Source: Promethearchaeota archaeon (GTDB lineage: Archaea > Asgardarchaeota > Lokiarchaeia > Helarchaeales > RDOG01). From it: DNA of 64,000 bases. A program made the position numbers and the translations under genes. The stretch covers positions 248,001 to 312,000 of the forward strand of contig RDOG01000003.1 of NCBI GenBank assembly GCA_011365055.1, written 5' to 3'. The stretch's first letter is position 1. Every line of letters starts with the position of its first letter. Shown in pieces: positions 30,287-39,446 of this stretch. The notes beneath the pieces were generated by a model that saw only the letters and a list, made by a program, of their open reading frames with translations, had not been told where the DNA came from and searched no databases.

Positions 30287-30609
30287 TCCTTTATTAAAAA
30301 CTGAAATATAAATAATTTTTCTACTCTTATTTTTTTCGTAACTTGGAGTTTAAGAACAATAGATAAAAAAAATAAGACATTAAAGAATTTTTAAATTAAA
30401 TTATTTTCGTTTTAAAAGAAAATACTACGTTAAAAATGTTTTTACAACAGCTTTTTATTTAAGGATTTTTATACAAATTACAGATTACACGAATTCTATT
30501 TTACCAGTGAGTATTGAACTGAAAAATGAATTATAACAAAAATTTAAATTATTATCTCAAATTTTATTCTATAGAGTTACATATAGCAAAGAATTTTTCG
30601 TGAAATATT
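30287..30609. other. Intergenic region without a recognisable gene
   Basis: A 323-bp AT-rich gap between the small zinc-finger gene and the magnesium-chelatase-like operon. I see no tRNA cloverleaf, no convincing open frame and no long repeat. It must hold the promoters of the two divergent genes; GTGAA a few bases before the ATG at 30610 is a possible weak ribosome binding site. Confidence 0.5.
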
Positions 30610-31701
30610 ATGATCCCAATTTTTCCTTTTACTGCAATAGTTGGGCAAGAAAAAATGAAACTTGCTCTTGTCTTAAATGTTATAAACCCATTAATCGGTG
30701 GTGTTCTCATCCGAGGAGAACGAGGTACAGGCAAATCTACTGCTGTTAGAGCTTTAGCCGAATTATTGCCCGAAATTGACGTAATTCAAGGATGCTTCTT
30801 TAATTGTTCTCCAAATGATTCAGAAGGCGTCTGTGAAGAATGTAAGATAAAATTAGAAAAAGGGTTGGCAAGCATTATAAAAAAGAAGAAGCGAGTGGTA
30901 GAAATTCCCCTATCTGCAACAGAAGACAAAGTCGTGGGGAGTTTAGACATAGAACGAGCTATTAAAGAAGGTATTAAAGCTCTAGATCCTGGTCTTTTAG
31001 CTGCTGCTAATAGAAACATACTATATGTAGATGAAATTAATTTATTAAGCGATCATATAGTTGATGATCTTTTAGATAGTGCTGCATTTGGAATTAACAA
31101 AATCGAAAGAGAGGGAATTTCAATCGCACATCCAGCAAAATTCGCGCTTGTAGGTAGTATGAATCCAGAAGAAGGAGAATTAAGACCACAAATTCTTGAT
31201 AGATTGGGATTGAGTATAGATATTGTTTCTATAGATGATAAAAAACTTCGATTAGAAATATTAAAGCGAGTAGAAAAATTTGATAGTGATCCAATTGGTT
31301 TTATTCAAGCATTTGCTGAACGAGAAAAAGAATTGCAAAATAAAATCGATTTAGCTATTAATTTGATTAAAGGGATAATAATACCTCCTAAATTACAAAG
31401 ATTAATTGTTCAAATTTGTTTAAATTTACAAGTTCCCACACACCGTGGTGAAATTACTATCGCTAGATGCGCTAAAGCCTTAGCTGCGTTTGATGGACGA
31501 AAAGAAGTAAACGAAAAGGATGTTTTGACGGCAGCTCAGTTAGCCTTAGGGCATAGAGTCGATATGACTAATATGAATCAAGAAGATGTAGAAAAGAAAA
31601 TAGCCGATACCTTCCGAAAAGCTAAGGATCAAGTTGATGAAGAATCAGATGAAGATTCTCAACAAGGTGAAGGGGAAGGTCAAAAAAAAACTCTGACTTG
31701 A
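30610..31701 (+). CDS. Magnesium-chelatase-like AAA+ ATPase (ChlI/BchI type)
   Basis: A 363-residue AAA+ ATPase close to the I subunit of magnesium chelatase. Walker A is GERGTGKST (residues 36-44), Walker B is [10 protein letters not shown] (about 137-146), and the family's insert [18 protein letters not shown] and the segment GSLDIERAI are present. The last 30 residues are acidic. In tetrapyrrole synthesis such subunits work with a VWA-domain D subunit and a large H subunit; only the D-like partner follows here (4-bp overlap). A metal-insertion role for cobalamin or another cofactor is possible, as is a MoxR/VWA-like remodelling role. Confidence 0.88.
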   Translation: MIPIFPFTAIVGQEKMKLALVLNVINPLIGGVLIRGERGTGKSTAVRALAELLPEIDVIQGCFFNCSPNDSEGVCEECKIKLEKGLASIIKKKKRVVEIPLSATEDKVVGSLDIERAIKEGIKALDPGLLAAANRNILYVDEINLLSDHIVDDLLDSAAFGINKIEREGISIAHPAKFALVGSMNPEEGELRPQILDRLGLSIDIVSIDDKKLRLEILKRVEKFDSDPIGFIQAFAEREKELQNKIDLAINLIKGIIIPPKLQRLIVQICLNLQVPTHRGEITIARCAKALAAFDGRKEVNEKDVLTAAQLALGHRVDMTNMNQEDVEKKIADTFRKAKDQVDEESDEDSQQGEGEGQKKTLT

Positions 31702-32885
31702 GTGAAGATTCTCAATCAACGGAACAAGCATCTGAGGGGGGAGAAAAACAAGAGATCCAATCTGAGCTCTCTTGGGCATCACAAGATGTATCTGAACAAG
31801 ATTCAACGCAAGTTCAGATGCCGCAAGACCAAAATGAGAAATATAAAGATTATCAATTCGGATCTGATGGAAGACCTTTCGAACGTGAGAAAAAGGAAAA
31901 GAAAGATGCCGTAAGAGATGACTTACAAAAGTATTTGAAATATCCTGAAGTTGCTCAAGTCTTCGATTTTTGTAAGATGGGGAAAAAATGCGACGATCGA
32001 CCCATGATTGGAAAAAGAATTAAGAAAAAAGGTGTAATAAATAAGGGAAAATATGTTTCATTTAAAATACCTCGTGAAAAATCGCGCTCAATTGCTATTG
32101 ATGCTACGATTCGAGCAGCAGCTCCTCATCAAAAATATAGGGAAAAAGGGAAATTAGCTTTAACCCTAAAAATGGAAGATATTCGTGAAAAAATATACGA
32201 ATATCAAGCTCCTCTTTCTATCGTGTTCGTCTTAGATGCTTCAGGAAGTATGTTCCGAATGCTTAAACAAATGAAAGATGTAATCTTAAATCTTCATGAA
32301 GAGGCTTATAAACATCGAGATCGCGTGGGTTTGGTAACATTTCAAGGTTATGATGCAATAATTCTTCAACAACCAACCATTAACTTAAACTTAGTTATTG
32401 AGCGGCTTTCCTTTGTCCAATCTGACTCATGGACTCCTCTAGCATCTGGTATTTTAAAAGGTATGGAAGTCTTGAAAATAGAAAGAAATAGAAATAAAGA
32501 TATTATCCCTGTATTAGCTGTATTAAGTGATGGTGGTGCAAACGTTCCAATATCTTCTATTCCACCACCGCCATTCCACAATTTTCAATATTACAACATG
32601 TTAGAAGAAGAGATTATTACAATTTCTAAGCAATTGAAGAAAGATCACATTCAAACAATAATGCTATGGCCTGAACAAGCAAGCATGAGAGGTGAAAGAC
32701 ATAAGCGGATTGCAGAATCTATAGCAAAATTCTCAGAGGGACTATTTTTCCAAATCAAACCCGGTGCTAGTTTGGGTGCTTTATTTTCAAAGCAACATTT
32801 TGCTCATTGGAGAAAAAGCGGGAGGCGACAAGGTTACGGTGGAAATTTTGAATCATCATGTGGTAATTATATGTCTTGTTCATGA
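31698..32885 (+). CDS. VWA-domain protein (ChlD/BchD-like)
   Basis: A 395-residue partner of the preceding ATPase. Residues 1-90 are acidic and glutamine-rich, probably disordered. A VWA domain follows with the MIDAS motif VLDASGSM (about residues 179-186), the threonine in SWTPLASG and the aspartate in LSDGGAN. The C-terminus is basic and ends in a cysteine pair region (SSCGNYMSC). The start TTG overlaps the ATPase stop in the sequence TTGA, a sign of translational coupling. A functional AAA+/VWA pair is confident; its client is unknown. Confidence 0.87.
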   Translation: MSEDSQSTEQASEGGEKQEIQSELSWASQDVSEQDSTQVQMPQDQNEKYKDYQFGSDGRPFEREKKEKKDAVRDDLQKYLKYPEVAQVFDFCKMGKKCDDRPMIGKRIKKKGVINKGKYVSFKIPREKSRSIAIDATIRAAAPHQKYREKGKLALTLKMEDIREKIYEYQAPLSIVFVLDASGSMFRMLKQMKDVILNLHEEAYKHRDRVGLVTFQGYDAIILQQPTINLNLVIERLSFVQSDSWTPLASGILKGMEVLKIERNRNKDIIPVLAVLSDGGANVPISSIPPPPFHNFQYYNMLEEEIITISKQLKKDHIQTIMLWPEQASMRGERHKRIAESIAKFSEGLFFQIKPGASLGALFSKQHFAHWRKSGRRQGYGGNFESSCGNYMSCS

Positions 32886-32924
32886 TTTTTTAATATTTTT
32901 TTATTTTTGATGAGAGTGATTCTA

Positions 32925-33848
32925 TTGGAGAGGGTTTTTCCCATAAAAATTAAAAGTAAAATGTCTATTAACGAATTAATTTTAGAAATGAAAGGATCTG
33001 GTGCATTTGGAGCTGGTAGATTAGCCCGTGCAGTAGACATCTATGAAAAAATGATGAATGATAAAAATTGCATAAAGTTCTTCGGACTTGCTGGTGCTTT
33101 GGTTCCAGGTGGAATGCGGCAGATCATTGTTGACATGCTTAAAGAAGGTTATATTGATGTTTTTGTAACTACTGGTGCATCTTTAACTCACGATTTAATA
33201 GAAGCTATCAACGTTCACCATTTAAAAGGAGCAAGTGAAGTTGATGATGTACAATTACGAGAAGATGGATTGAATAGAATTTTTGACATATATCTTCCAA
33301 ATCGTGCGTATGAACAATTAGAAGACTTCATCCAACCAATCTTTAAAAGTATGATTGGAAAGAAATTAACCATTTCAAATTTTATCCAAGAAATTGGTAG
33401 CAAAATTAAAGATCCTAATTCTATTTTAAGGGTTTTACATGATAAAAAAATTCCTGTTTATTGTCCTGCAATAGCTGATTCTGGATTGGGTTTACAAGCT
33501 TGGAATTTCATTCAAATGAATGAACTTGACGTTCAAGTCTTCGATGATTTGAAATCGCTTATTGATCTTGCTTGGGATGCAAAAATTACGGGAGTTTGTA
33601 CGGTTGGTGGTGGAGTCCCTAAGAATCACATTCTGCAAGCATTACAATTCTCTTCTAAAACTCATAATTATGCAATTCAAATTACAATGGATCGCCCTGA
33701 ACCAGGTGGTTTGAGTGGCGCAACGCTGAAGGAAGGCATATCATGGGGTAAAATAGGTAAAGAATCTGAATATGTTGATGTAATTTGCGATGCAACGATT
33801 GCACTACCATTATTATTTGGTGCAGTAAAAGAAAGATTACAAAAATAG
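32925..33848 (+). CDS. dys: Deoxyhypusine synthase
   Basis: About 308 residues of the deoxyhypusine synthase family, which transfers the aminobutyl group of spermidine to a lysine of aIF5A using NAD. Visible signatures are FVTTGASLTHDLIEA (NAD site), GGGVPKNHI with the catalytic lysine (about residue 233), and GISWGKIG. The start is probably TTG 32925, with GTGAT 5 bases upstream; an upstream TTG-ATG at 32907/32910 is possible. Related homospermidine-synthase-like enzymes share the fold, but the motifs fit the archaeal protein. It is 39 bp after the VWA gene. Confidence 0.9.
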   Translation: MERVFPIKIKSKMSINELILEMKGSGAFGAGRLARAVDIYEKMMNDKNCIKFFGLAGALVPGGMRQIIVDMLKEGYIDVFVTTGASLTHDLIEAINVHHLKGASEVDDVQLREDGLNRIFDIYLPNRAYEQLEDFIQPIFKSMIGKKLTISNFIQEIGSKIKDPNSILRVLHDKKIPVYCPAIADSGLGLQAWNFIQMNELDVQVFDDLKSLIDLAWDAKITGVCTVGGGVPKNHILQALQFSSKTHNYAIQITMDRPEPGGLSGATLKEGISWGKIGKESEYVDVICDATIALPLLFGAVKERLQK

Positions 33849-33853
33849 AGCTT

Positions 33854-34507
33854 TTAAAACAAATCCAATATAATTTTTGAATTAAGTTCCCTTATATCAT
33901 TTAGAACTACTTTTTTCATAGGGGTAGAGGTCATTAAATCATCTTTTGTTGATTTTCCTGTTAATAATCCTATAAAAGGACATTTTAACATTTCTGAAAC
34001 CTCTCCATCGCTTCTATGATCGCCAATCACTACATATTTTTTAATATTTTTAAATTTATCAGCCAAAATAGTTTTTAATAAAGGGGAATTCTTCATTTTT
34101 CTTTCATTCGTTGAACCCAAAACTATATTAAAATATTCATCCAATTGTAAATTTTTTATAAGAATTCGTGCTAATTCTTCTTTTTTTGATGTTAAAATTG
34201 CTAAATTATAGTTTAATTTTTTCAATTCACTTATTTTTTCTTTAGTTCCCGGTAATAACTTTAATTCCCGGATACCTTTTTGGGAATAATATTCTCTGAA
34301 CGATTTTACATAAATATTAACATCATTTTTGACGTATTTTGAAAACATTTTTTCAAGAGGAATACCTATCATTGGAATAATTTCTGTGGGTGAAAGTTTT
34401 TGGTGACCGTGTGAAGTTAAAGAATAATTGAACGAATTAATAATACCCTCGCTATTATCAATTAAGGTAAAATCTAAATCAAAAATTAATAGTATTTGAT
34501 TATTCAT
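33854..34507 (-). CDS. HAD-family phosphatase
   Basis: A 217-residue haloacid-dehalogenase-like hydrolase. Motif I is IFDLDFTLID (nucleophile D10, acid D12), motif II is in ILTSKK, motif III lysine is in ERKMKNSP, and the acidic motif IV is in VIGDHRSDGE. The cap is the small helical C1 type of phosphoglycolate phosphatases. Substrate is unknown. A small gene lies 10 bp upstream on the same strand. Confidence 0.82.
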   Translation of the reverse strand: MNNQILLIFDLDFTLIDNSEGIINSFNYSLTSHGHQKLSPTEIIPMIGIPLEKMFSKYVKNDVNIYVKSFREYYSQKGIRELKLLPGTKEKISELKKLNYNLAILTSKKEELARILIKNLQLDEYFNIVLGSTNERKMKNSPLLKTILADKFKNIKKYVVIGDHRSDGEVSEMLKCPFIGLLTGKSTKDDLMTSTPMKKVVLNDIRELNSKIILDLF

Positions 34508-34517
34508 GAATTCTTCA

Positions 34518-34751
34518 TCAATTCTTCTTCAATGTATTTAATAACATCTCAATTCTTTTAATTAATGGATCCTTATAAGGAGGGAATAACATTATTGCGT
34601 CATTAATAACCGATTCTAAAACTTGAAAGATCATTGATCTTTTTTCTCGCTCTGAAATATCCAAGGTTATTATATTTTTAATTATATTTTCTCTTAACAA
34701 GTTTACTATTAATTTCTTTTTTCTGACATCAACGCCATTCGTGTTATTCAA
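34518..34751 (-). CDS. Small helical hypothetical protein
   Basis: A 77-residue protein, predicted all-helical, with no cysteine and no membrane segment. A TTG start at 34751 is supported by GAGAGGA about 7 bases upstream. It precedes the HAD phosphatase by 10 bp on the same strand and may be co-transcribed with it. Not recognised. Confidence 0.5.
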   Translation of the reverse strand: MNNTNGVDVRKKKLIVNLLRENIIKNIITLDISEREKRSMIFQVLESVINDAIMLFPPYKDPLIKRIEMLLNTLKKN

Positions 34752-34837
34752 TTGTAATTCCTCTCAAAATAAAATTTTTAATTGCCTCTATGATTTGAAA
34801 ATTATTAATGTTTGTATAAAAAAATAAAAAGTCACAA

Positions 34838-35611
34838 ATGGGAATTTTTATGAGACCTTTACAATTTATACGTAAAATATTTCCTTGGTTCGTTCGTAAT
34901 TATAATCGGCTTGAAGTCCGTGGTATTAATAATTTACCAAAGAAAGGAAGCGCTATAATTGCAGCTAATCATGGTGGAGGGTTAGATTGGGATAATTTTT
35001 GTTTAATGTCTGCTCTTGAACGTTTTAAAACTAATAATCCTACGAGGAAAAGGATTTGGCTATTGTATTGGGATGTTTGGAGTGTTGATCATCCTTTCTG
35101 GGCACCTTGGGTACAACAATTTTCTCCCATTCCTGTAAATCTGGAAGGTAAAGGAATTCGGTGGGATATTGCTGATAAAGTCGTGAAAAAAGGGGAATTA
35201 ATTGCAATAATGCCTGAAGGCCATTCTGCCACAATTAAAGAGGGTTATCGCTTGTGGAAATTTTATCCAGGGGTCATTCGACTTCATTTACGGTATGAAG
35301 TTCCCATTATTCCTACTGCTATCATTGGTTGCATAGAATCAGCTCCGATGTGGGGATATGATTATAATCCTAAGCACATCCCTCCTTGGGAGAATGAACG
35401 TATCTTACCGATTATTTTGCCTCGAAAAATAATCATTCATTTCGGTAAGCCAATGAATTTTGAAGAATATTATAACAAAAAATTGGATACAAATAAAATG
35501 TTTGAACTAGCTAAAATCGTGCGAAAAAAGGTTAGAGAAACTATTTCCATCTATTTAAGAGGAACTTCTTGGAAAAAACCATATGGTCAGAAGATAAAAG
35601 CATCTTTTTAG
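34838..35611 (+). CDS. PlsC-like lysophospholipid acyltransferase
   Basis: A 257-residue acyltransferase-fold protein. The catalytic HX4D motif is NHGGGLD (about residues 44-50), and the phosphate-binding block is IMPEGHSA (near 125), equivalent to FPEGTRS in 1-acylglycerol-3-phosphate acyltransferases. A later segment, PGVIRLHLRYEVPIIPTAIIG, matches block IV. It would acylate a glycerolipid or a related acceptor at the membrane, although there is no true membrane helix, only an amphipathic N-terminus. Archaeal membranes use ether lipids, so the acceptor is not obvious. Confidence 0.85.
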   Translation: MGIFMRPLQFIRKIFPWFVRNYNRLEVRGINNLPKKGSAIIAANHGGGLDWDNFCLMSALERFKTNNPTRKRIWLLYWDVWSVDHPFWAPWVQQFSPIPVNLEGKGIRWDIADKVVKKGELIAIMPEGHSATIKEGYRLWKFYPGVIRLHLRYEVPIIPTAIIGCIESAPMWGYDYNPKHIPPWENERILPIILPRKIIIHFGKPMNFEEYYNKKLDTNKMFELAKIVRKKVRETISIYLRGTSWKKPYGQKIKASF

Positions 35612-35623
35612 CGAATTAATAAA

Positions 35624-35896
35624 TTATTGTAAGTTTATTTTTTGTTTTATTGATATTTCCATTAATTTTTCATATTGTTCTTGATATTGAATTATATAAT
35701 TACAAGTAAATCCGTCTTGAAAACATATACCTTTACAATCCCAAACACGCCTGCTTAATTTATCAAATTCACACTGATGTTTGGTTCCTCCAGCATAATA
35801 GGGACACGAATTCTTTGCTGATGTATAATTTGAAAATAAGGCAGTGATTCTATCTTCAGTACTACGAGGATCCAATTTTAGCCCAGAAATCATCAC
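35624..35896 (-). CDS. Small cysteine-containing hypothetical protein
   Basis: A 90-residue protein with five cysteines in the middle (CPYY, HQCEF, WDCKGIC and FTCNY). The spacing could support a zinc or disulfide-bonded module. The N-terminus MMISGLKLDPRSTED is not a signal peptide. It lies convergent to the acyltransferase gene. Function not recognisable. Confidence 0.5.
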   Translation of the reverse strand: MMISGLKLDPRSTEDRITALFSNYTSAKNSCPYYAGGTKHQCEFDKLSRRVWDCKGICFQDGFTCNYIIQYQEQYEKLMEISIKQKINLQ

Positions 35897-35964
35897 GTAA
35901 TAATTTTAAAATGAAAATATTATACTGAGTATTACCGAGATAATACATTAAAAAAAGAAAAAAA

Positions 35965-36177
35965 TTATTCGATAGCAATCATAACATTTGAGGCTTTAAT
36001 GACTGCCATGGCTTCTTTACCTTCTTTCAATCCTAATCTTTCAGCTGAAGATTTTGTAATGATTGAAATTATAGAAATTCCAACAGGCAATTCTAATCTA
36101 ATTTCTGAATTGACAGCTCTATCAACTATTTTTTTAACCTTACCTTTAAATACATTACCTGCACTTATAGCTTTCAT
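35965..36177 (-). CDS. mop: Molbindin (Mop, single TOBE domain)
   Basis: A 70-residue protein, the usual length of a single molbindin. It has the typical start AISAGNVFKGKVKK, then VNSEIRLELP, ITKSSAERLGLKEG and AVIKASNVMIA. Such proteins bind molybdate or tungstate oxyanions as oligomers and buffer them in the cytoplasm. The ATG at 36177 gives the family's normal N-terminus and has a GGATGG run upstream; earlier starts at 36189 and 36198 add extra residues. No modABC transporter is present in the window. Confidence 0.85.
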   Translation of the reverse strand: MKAISAGNVFKGKVKKIVDRAVNSEIRLELPVGISIISIITKSSAERLGLKEGKEAMAVIKASNVMIAIE

Positions 36178-36217
36178 TTTAATTTCCATCCTTTTCAATA
36201 AATAAGGAGTGATTAGT

Positions 36218-36364
36218 ATAGAAAAATTCTTCCTAATGAGGATTTATCATACATACAAATATATATTGAAAAAATACATCGATTTTAGGTTTGTTTTGAC
36301 ATTAAACCATAAAATATCATTTCGAGTAATATTAGATGATTTTTTTAAAATCCTTATGAATTAA
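36218..36364 (+). CDS. Doubtful small open frame after a strong ribosome binding site
   Basis: A short frame of about 49 codons on the plus strand, preceded by GGAGTGAT (36206-36213). The frame can be read from GTG 36209, from ATA 36218 (4 bases after the site) or from ATG 36236. The product would be basic and hydrophobic without any known motif. A random frame of this length is quite possible in such AT-rich DNA; I keep it only because of the ribosome-binding-site-like sequence. Confidence 0.15.
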   Translation: MEKFFLMRIYHTYKYILKKYIDFRFVLTLNHKISFRVILDDFFKILMN

Positions 36365-36465
36365 AATTTAAAAAACATACTAATTTAATCTTATTTTACT
36401 AATAATTTTCTTCAATTTTAGTATATAACCAAAAACTATTACATTGAAAAAAATAAGATAATTTT

Positions 36466-37620
36466 TCAAAACTTCTTCTCTTTGAAACGTCTCATTAATT
36501 CCAAGATGTTATTTCGGGCTTCATGGGGATTCGGAATGCCAGATAAAGATAATAAAAAAGAAGTCATGCCAAATTCTACGCCAAATGTAAGAGGTTGACA
36601 AGTCCCATATTTAAAGATCCTAGCAAATGGACCTTGAGAAACTGTAATATCACTAATATCATCATAATCTAACTCTCGATAGGTTATAGTAACAAAAATT
36701 CTCATTAAAATGATCCGTTGATTCGTAATATAATATTTATGACCCCGCACGTAAAAATATGCAATTCCTAATGCTACTATCGCAATTATACTTAACACGA
36801 GCATGAAGATAAAAAGTCCATACATGATCCAAATTAGTATTCCCGTTGGATCTGGAATGGGAAAGAGATAATAATATAGAAAGATCGACATGAATACAAA
36901 TGGTATAATTGCAATCCAAATTACTTTTAAAAATAATGATATATATTTACGATAAAGGACCATTATGATTTTTTCTTCTGGATATAAATGAACTTGCGAT
37001 GGTAATTCTTCTAATGCAATTGCTGCTTCTTCGATTTCGTATTCTGCTACTTTTTCAGGTCCAGCTTCTTCAAGCTTCAAGCGTAATTCATTTATTAAAT
37101 CGAAAACTTTTATCGGATTAAACACGCCTCTAATAGAATAACTTAGACTTGGAGCCATTGCGCCTTCCATGGCACCTGAAACAGGAACTATTTCTCCAAA
37201 ATTTAAGATTCGACCAAATATACCTATATTTAACAACATATCTGTTATTCTTGAATAACTTACATTACGCGTAAAGAGAAATATAAATTTTTTATATATT
37301 ATTATCTTCCTATTAGTCAGGATATACTTATGTGACTTACAATAAAACCAACCTGCAACTAAAATTAATGCCATTAAAACCGAAAGAAGTAAAAGTGTAA
37401 CGATAAATGCTAATGTTGCATTAATATATGCTATTGGAAAGAAAGCAAAGAAAATGAGTGGCGCAAAAATATTAATGATCACCATAAAAACCGGAATAAT
37501 TATATATAAAATCATAAATCCAATAACCGCTGGCATTAGCCAAGAGTCATATTTTCGATTCAATATAGTCTTGACTTGTTCTCCCGATTCCAGTTTTATT
37601 TCAGACGGTAATTCAATCAT
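36466..37620 (-). CDS. Membrane protein with two bacterial PH (DUF304) modules
   Basis: A 384-residue protein with two repeats of the same plan: a charged start, two or three transmembrane helices, then a bPH2/DUF304 domain. The PH signatures are SRITDMLLNIGIFGRI and DDISDITVSQGPFARIF, each preceded by a Y-I-L/T-N-R/Q-I strand. The two halves are about 190 residues each, a clear internal duplication. YdbS/YdbT-type proteins of this family are membrane-associated with no settled function. It is last in an array of four such genes read in the same direction; AAAGGT lies about 6 bases before the ATG. Confidence 0.87.
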   Translation of the reverse strand: MIELPSEIKLESGEQVKTILNRKYDSWLMPAVIGFMILYIIIPVFMVIINIFAPLIFFAFFPIAYINATLAFIVTLLLLSVLMALILVAGWFYCKSHKYILTNRKIIIYKKFIFLFTRNVSYSRITDMLLNIGIFGRILNFGEIVPVSGAMEGAMAPSLSYSIRGVFNPIKVFDLINELRLKLEEAGPEKVAEYEIEEAAIALEELPSQVHLYPEEKIIMVLYRKYISLFLKVIWIAIIPFVFMSIFLYYYLFPIPDPTGILIWIMYGLFIFMLVLSIIAIVALGIAYFYVRGHKYYITNQRIILMRIFVTITYRELDYDDISDITVSQGPFARIFKYGTCQPLTFGVEFGMTSFLLSLSGIPNPHEARNNILELMRRFKEKKF

Positions 37621-37632
37621 TTTTATACCTTT

Positions 37633-38190
37633 TTATTTATTATTTTCAGTAATTCTTTGGATTTCCTTCTTTACTGCATATGGATCAGTTATTCCTCTAA
37701 ATGAATGAATGATTTGTGATAATCCAAATTCAACCCCAGCGGTTACAGGTTGAATATCTCCATAATTTTTCCACCTACCAAAAATACCTTGAATAACCAA
37801 ATAATCTGTAATCTTATCAAATTCTACGTCTCTACGAGTGATAATAATAAATTTCTTAAAAAGTATGATTCGTTTTGAAGTGATTAAGTAAACATGACTT
37901 GCACAATAATATTTCCCTAATACTATCGCTAGAATTATTAATCCGATTATGAGGGAAAAGAGAAAAACAATTATTAAAGTGTAAAGGTTTTGCCAAGCAG
38001 GAATAAGTATTTGTAAAGAAGTCAGTAATGAATAAATCATGGAAAATATAGAAACAACAAGTATTATTGTCCCGAAGATTGCACTGGGAATGACTGTACT
38101 TAATAAGAAAGAAATATATGATCGATTATAAACTTTTTGAATCGTCTCACCTTCTCTCAAATTAATTTCTTTAGGAATTTCGGGCTGCAT
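37633..38190 (-). CDS. Membrane protein with one bacterial PH (DUF304) module
   Basis: A 185-residue protein with two transmembrane segments (about residues 30-55 and 70-95) and one DUF304 domain marked by DKITDYLVIQGIFGRW and the following NYGDIQPVTAG. It resembles one half of the downstream neighbour and ends 12 bp before it. The GTGATC run about 6 bases upstream of the ATG lies at the end of the previous gene. It is the third gene of the array. Confidence 0.86.
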   Translation of the reverse strand: MQPEIPKEINLREGETIQKVYNRSYISFLLSTVIPSAIFGTIILVVSIFSMIYSLLTSLQILIPAWQNLYTLIIVFLFSLIIGLIILAIVLGKYYCASHVYLITSKRIILFKKFIIITRRDVEFDKITDYLVIQGIFGRWKNYGDIQPVTAGVEFGLSQIIHSFRGITDPYAVKKEIQRITENNK

Positions 38191-38197
38191 GTTCAGA

Positions 38198-38755
38198 TCA
38201 CGCTTCCTCCTCTGCCATTTCGATTAGATCTATGACCGATTCTCGAATTTTCAAGCCATCATTAATGCCTTTAATTGAGAAGAAAAACGTAGCAACGCCT
38301 CCCATTCCCATTCCTTCCATTCCTGGAGTCGCAAAGGTGATATTCGCATAATTAAAAATTCGTCCGAATGGTCCTTGCTCAAATTGTGTATCCGTTATTT
38401 TTGAGAACTTTAATTCTCTCATTGTTTTATTTACGAATTTCGTATAAAATAGAATCCGCTTTGTAGTAATTAAGAATAAGTGTCCTCCAGCATACCACTT
38501 TCCAACAAACAATCCTATTAAAATTATTATTACTGGAATAAGTATAAAAAGAGGAATAAAAACGGGTAATGTATACATGTAAATGTCTGGATCAAATATA
38601 AATTCTGCAGCATAAATAAAGATTATTATATCGAGGAATATAGCTCCAAAAATAACAGTAAAAGCCACCGATAAATAAGTTCTGTGGAGGGTATGAACTA
38701 ATTTTTCCCCTTCGTCAAGTTCTAAGATGTTTGGAATGTCATCATCTATTGGCAT
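38198..38755 (-). CDS. Membrane protein with one bacterial PH (DUF304) module
   Basis: A 185-residue homologue with two transmembrane segments and the signature SKITDTQFEQGPFGRIF. It differs from its neighbours after the signature, where the segment ATPGMEGMGMGG is glycine- and methionine-rich. Its start lies inside the end of the upstream gene (14-bp overlap), with GGTGTT just before the ATG, and the next gene follows after 7 bp. Second of the array. Confidence 0.86.
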   Translation of the reverse strand: MPIDDDIPNILELDEGEKLVHTLHRTYLSVAFTVIFGAIFLDIIIFIYAAEFIFDPDIYMYTLPVFIPLFILIPVIIILIGLFVGKWYAGGHLFLITTKRILFYTKFVNKTMRELKFSKITDTQFEQGPFGRIFNYANITFATPGMEGMGMGGVATFFFSIKGINDGLKIRESVIDLIEMAEEEA

Positions 38756-39413
38756 CTAACACCTTCCCATATCTATCAATTGATTTAAATTTATATAAAA
38801 CATCAAAAGGAAACTTGACTCCTGTAAATTGATTAAAACTCGTTGGACCCATTCCACCACTTGAGCCAGAACCACCAAATATAAGACTAGTAATGTTAAA
38901 ATTTGCTTGACTTTGCCCTTGAACAGGCAATGACATTTGTTGACCCGGCGTGATTGGATTAATGTCTCCAAAATGAAAAACTCTCCCCCATAGACCTTGA
39001 TGTACTATCATATCCGTTACTTTTTCGATCTTCGTTTCTCGAATATTAATAAAAAGAAACTTCCAGTATACTATAAAACGTTTATTTGTAATAATATAGA
39101 CGTGACTTCTAGTATAGAAATATCCAATAATAGGAACTACCATTAATCCTCCAATTACACCCAAGATAATCCAAATTGAAATGTTAAAAAATGAGACTAT
39201 TGTCCACCATGCAACTATTAATATGTTAATTCCTGTAAATCCGAGCACAATAACATTAATAATAATGAAAATTATTAATAGCGATAATAAAAGAATTCCT
39301 ATGTTAATTAAATAAGGCAAAATAAGTGCTGTATATTCTCTTTTAAACCGAAGTAAGATTTCCTCATTTGTAGGAATGCCTACCCCCTTCGGCAATGATA
39401 AATCCGACATCAT
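38742..39413 (-). CDS. Membrane protein with one bacterial PH (DUF304) module and glycine-rich loop
   Basis: A 223-residue homologue, first in the four-gene array. Two transmembrane segments occupy about residues 30-60 and 70-100, and the PH signature is EKVTDMIVHQGLWGRVF followed by GDINPITPG. After that comes an unusual loop, FGGSGSSGGMGPTS near residue 180, not shared by the others. About 33 bp separate it from the arsenate reductase gene upstream on the same strand, so the two could be on one transcript, though their functions look unrelated. Confidence 0.86.
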   Translation of the reverse strand: MMSDLSLPKGVGIPTNEEILLRFKREYTALILPYLINIGILLLSLLIIFIIINVIVLGFTGINILIVAWWTIVSFFNISIWIILGVIGGLMVVPIIGYFYTRSHVYIITNKRFIVYWKFLFINIRETKIEKVTDMIVHQGLWGRVFHFGDINPITPGQQMSLPVQGQSQANFNITSLIFGGSGSSGGMGPTSFNQFTGVKFPFDVLYKFKSIDRYGKVLDANR

Positions 39414-39446
39414 TTACAATTGAGCATTCTAGTATTAAAAATCTAT

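Noticed and set aside
30430..30460. TAAAAA-TG-TTTTTA palindrome in the intergenic region
   Set aside because: All A/T arms of six bases are expected by chance in this composition.
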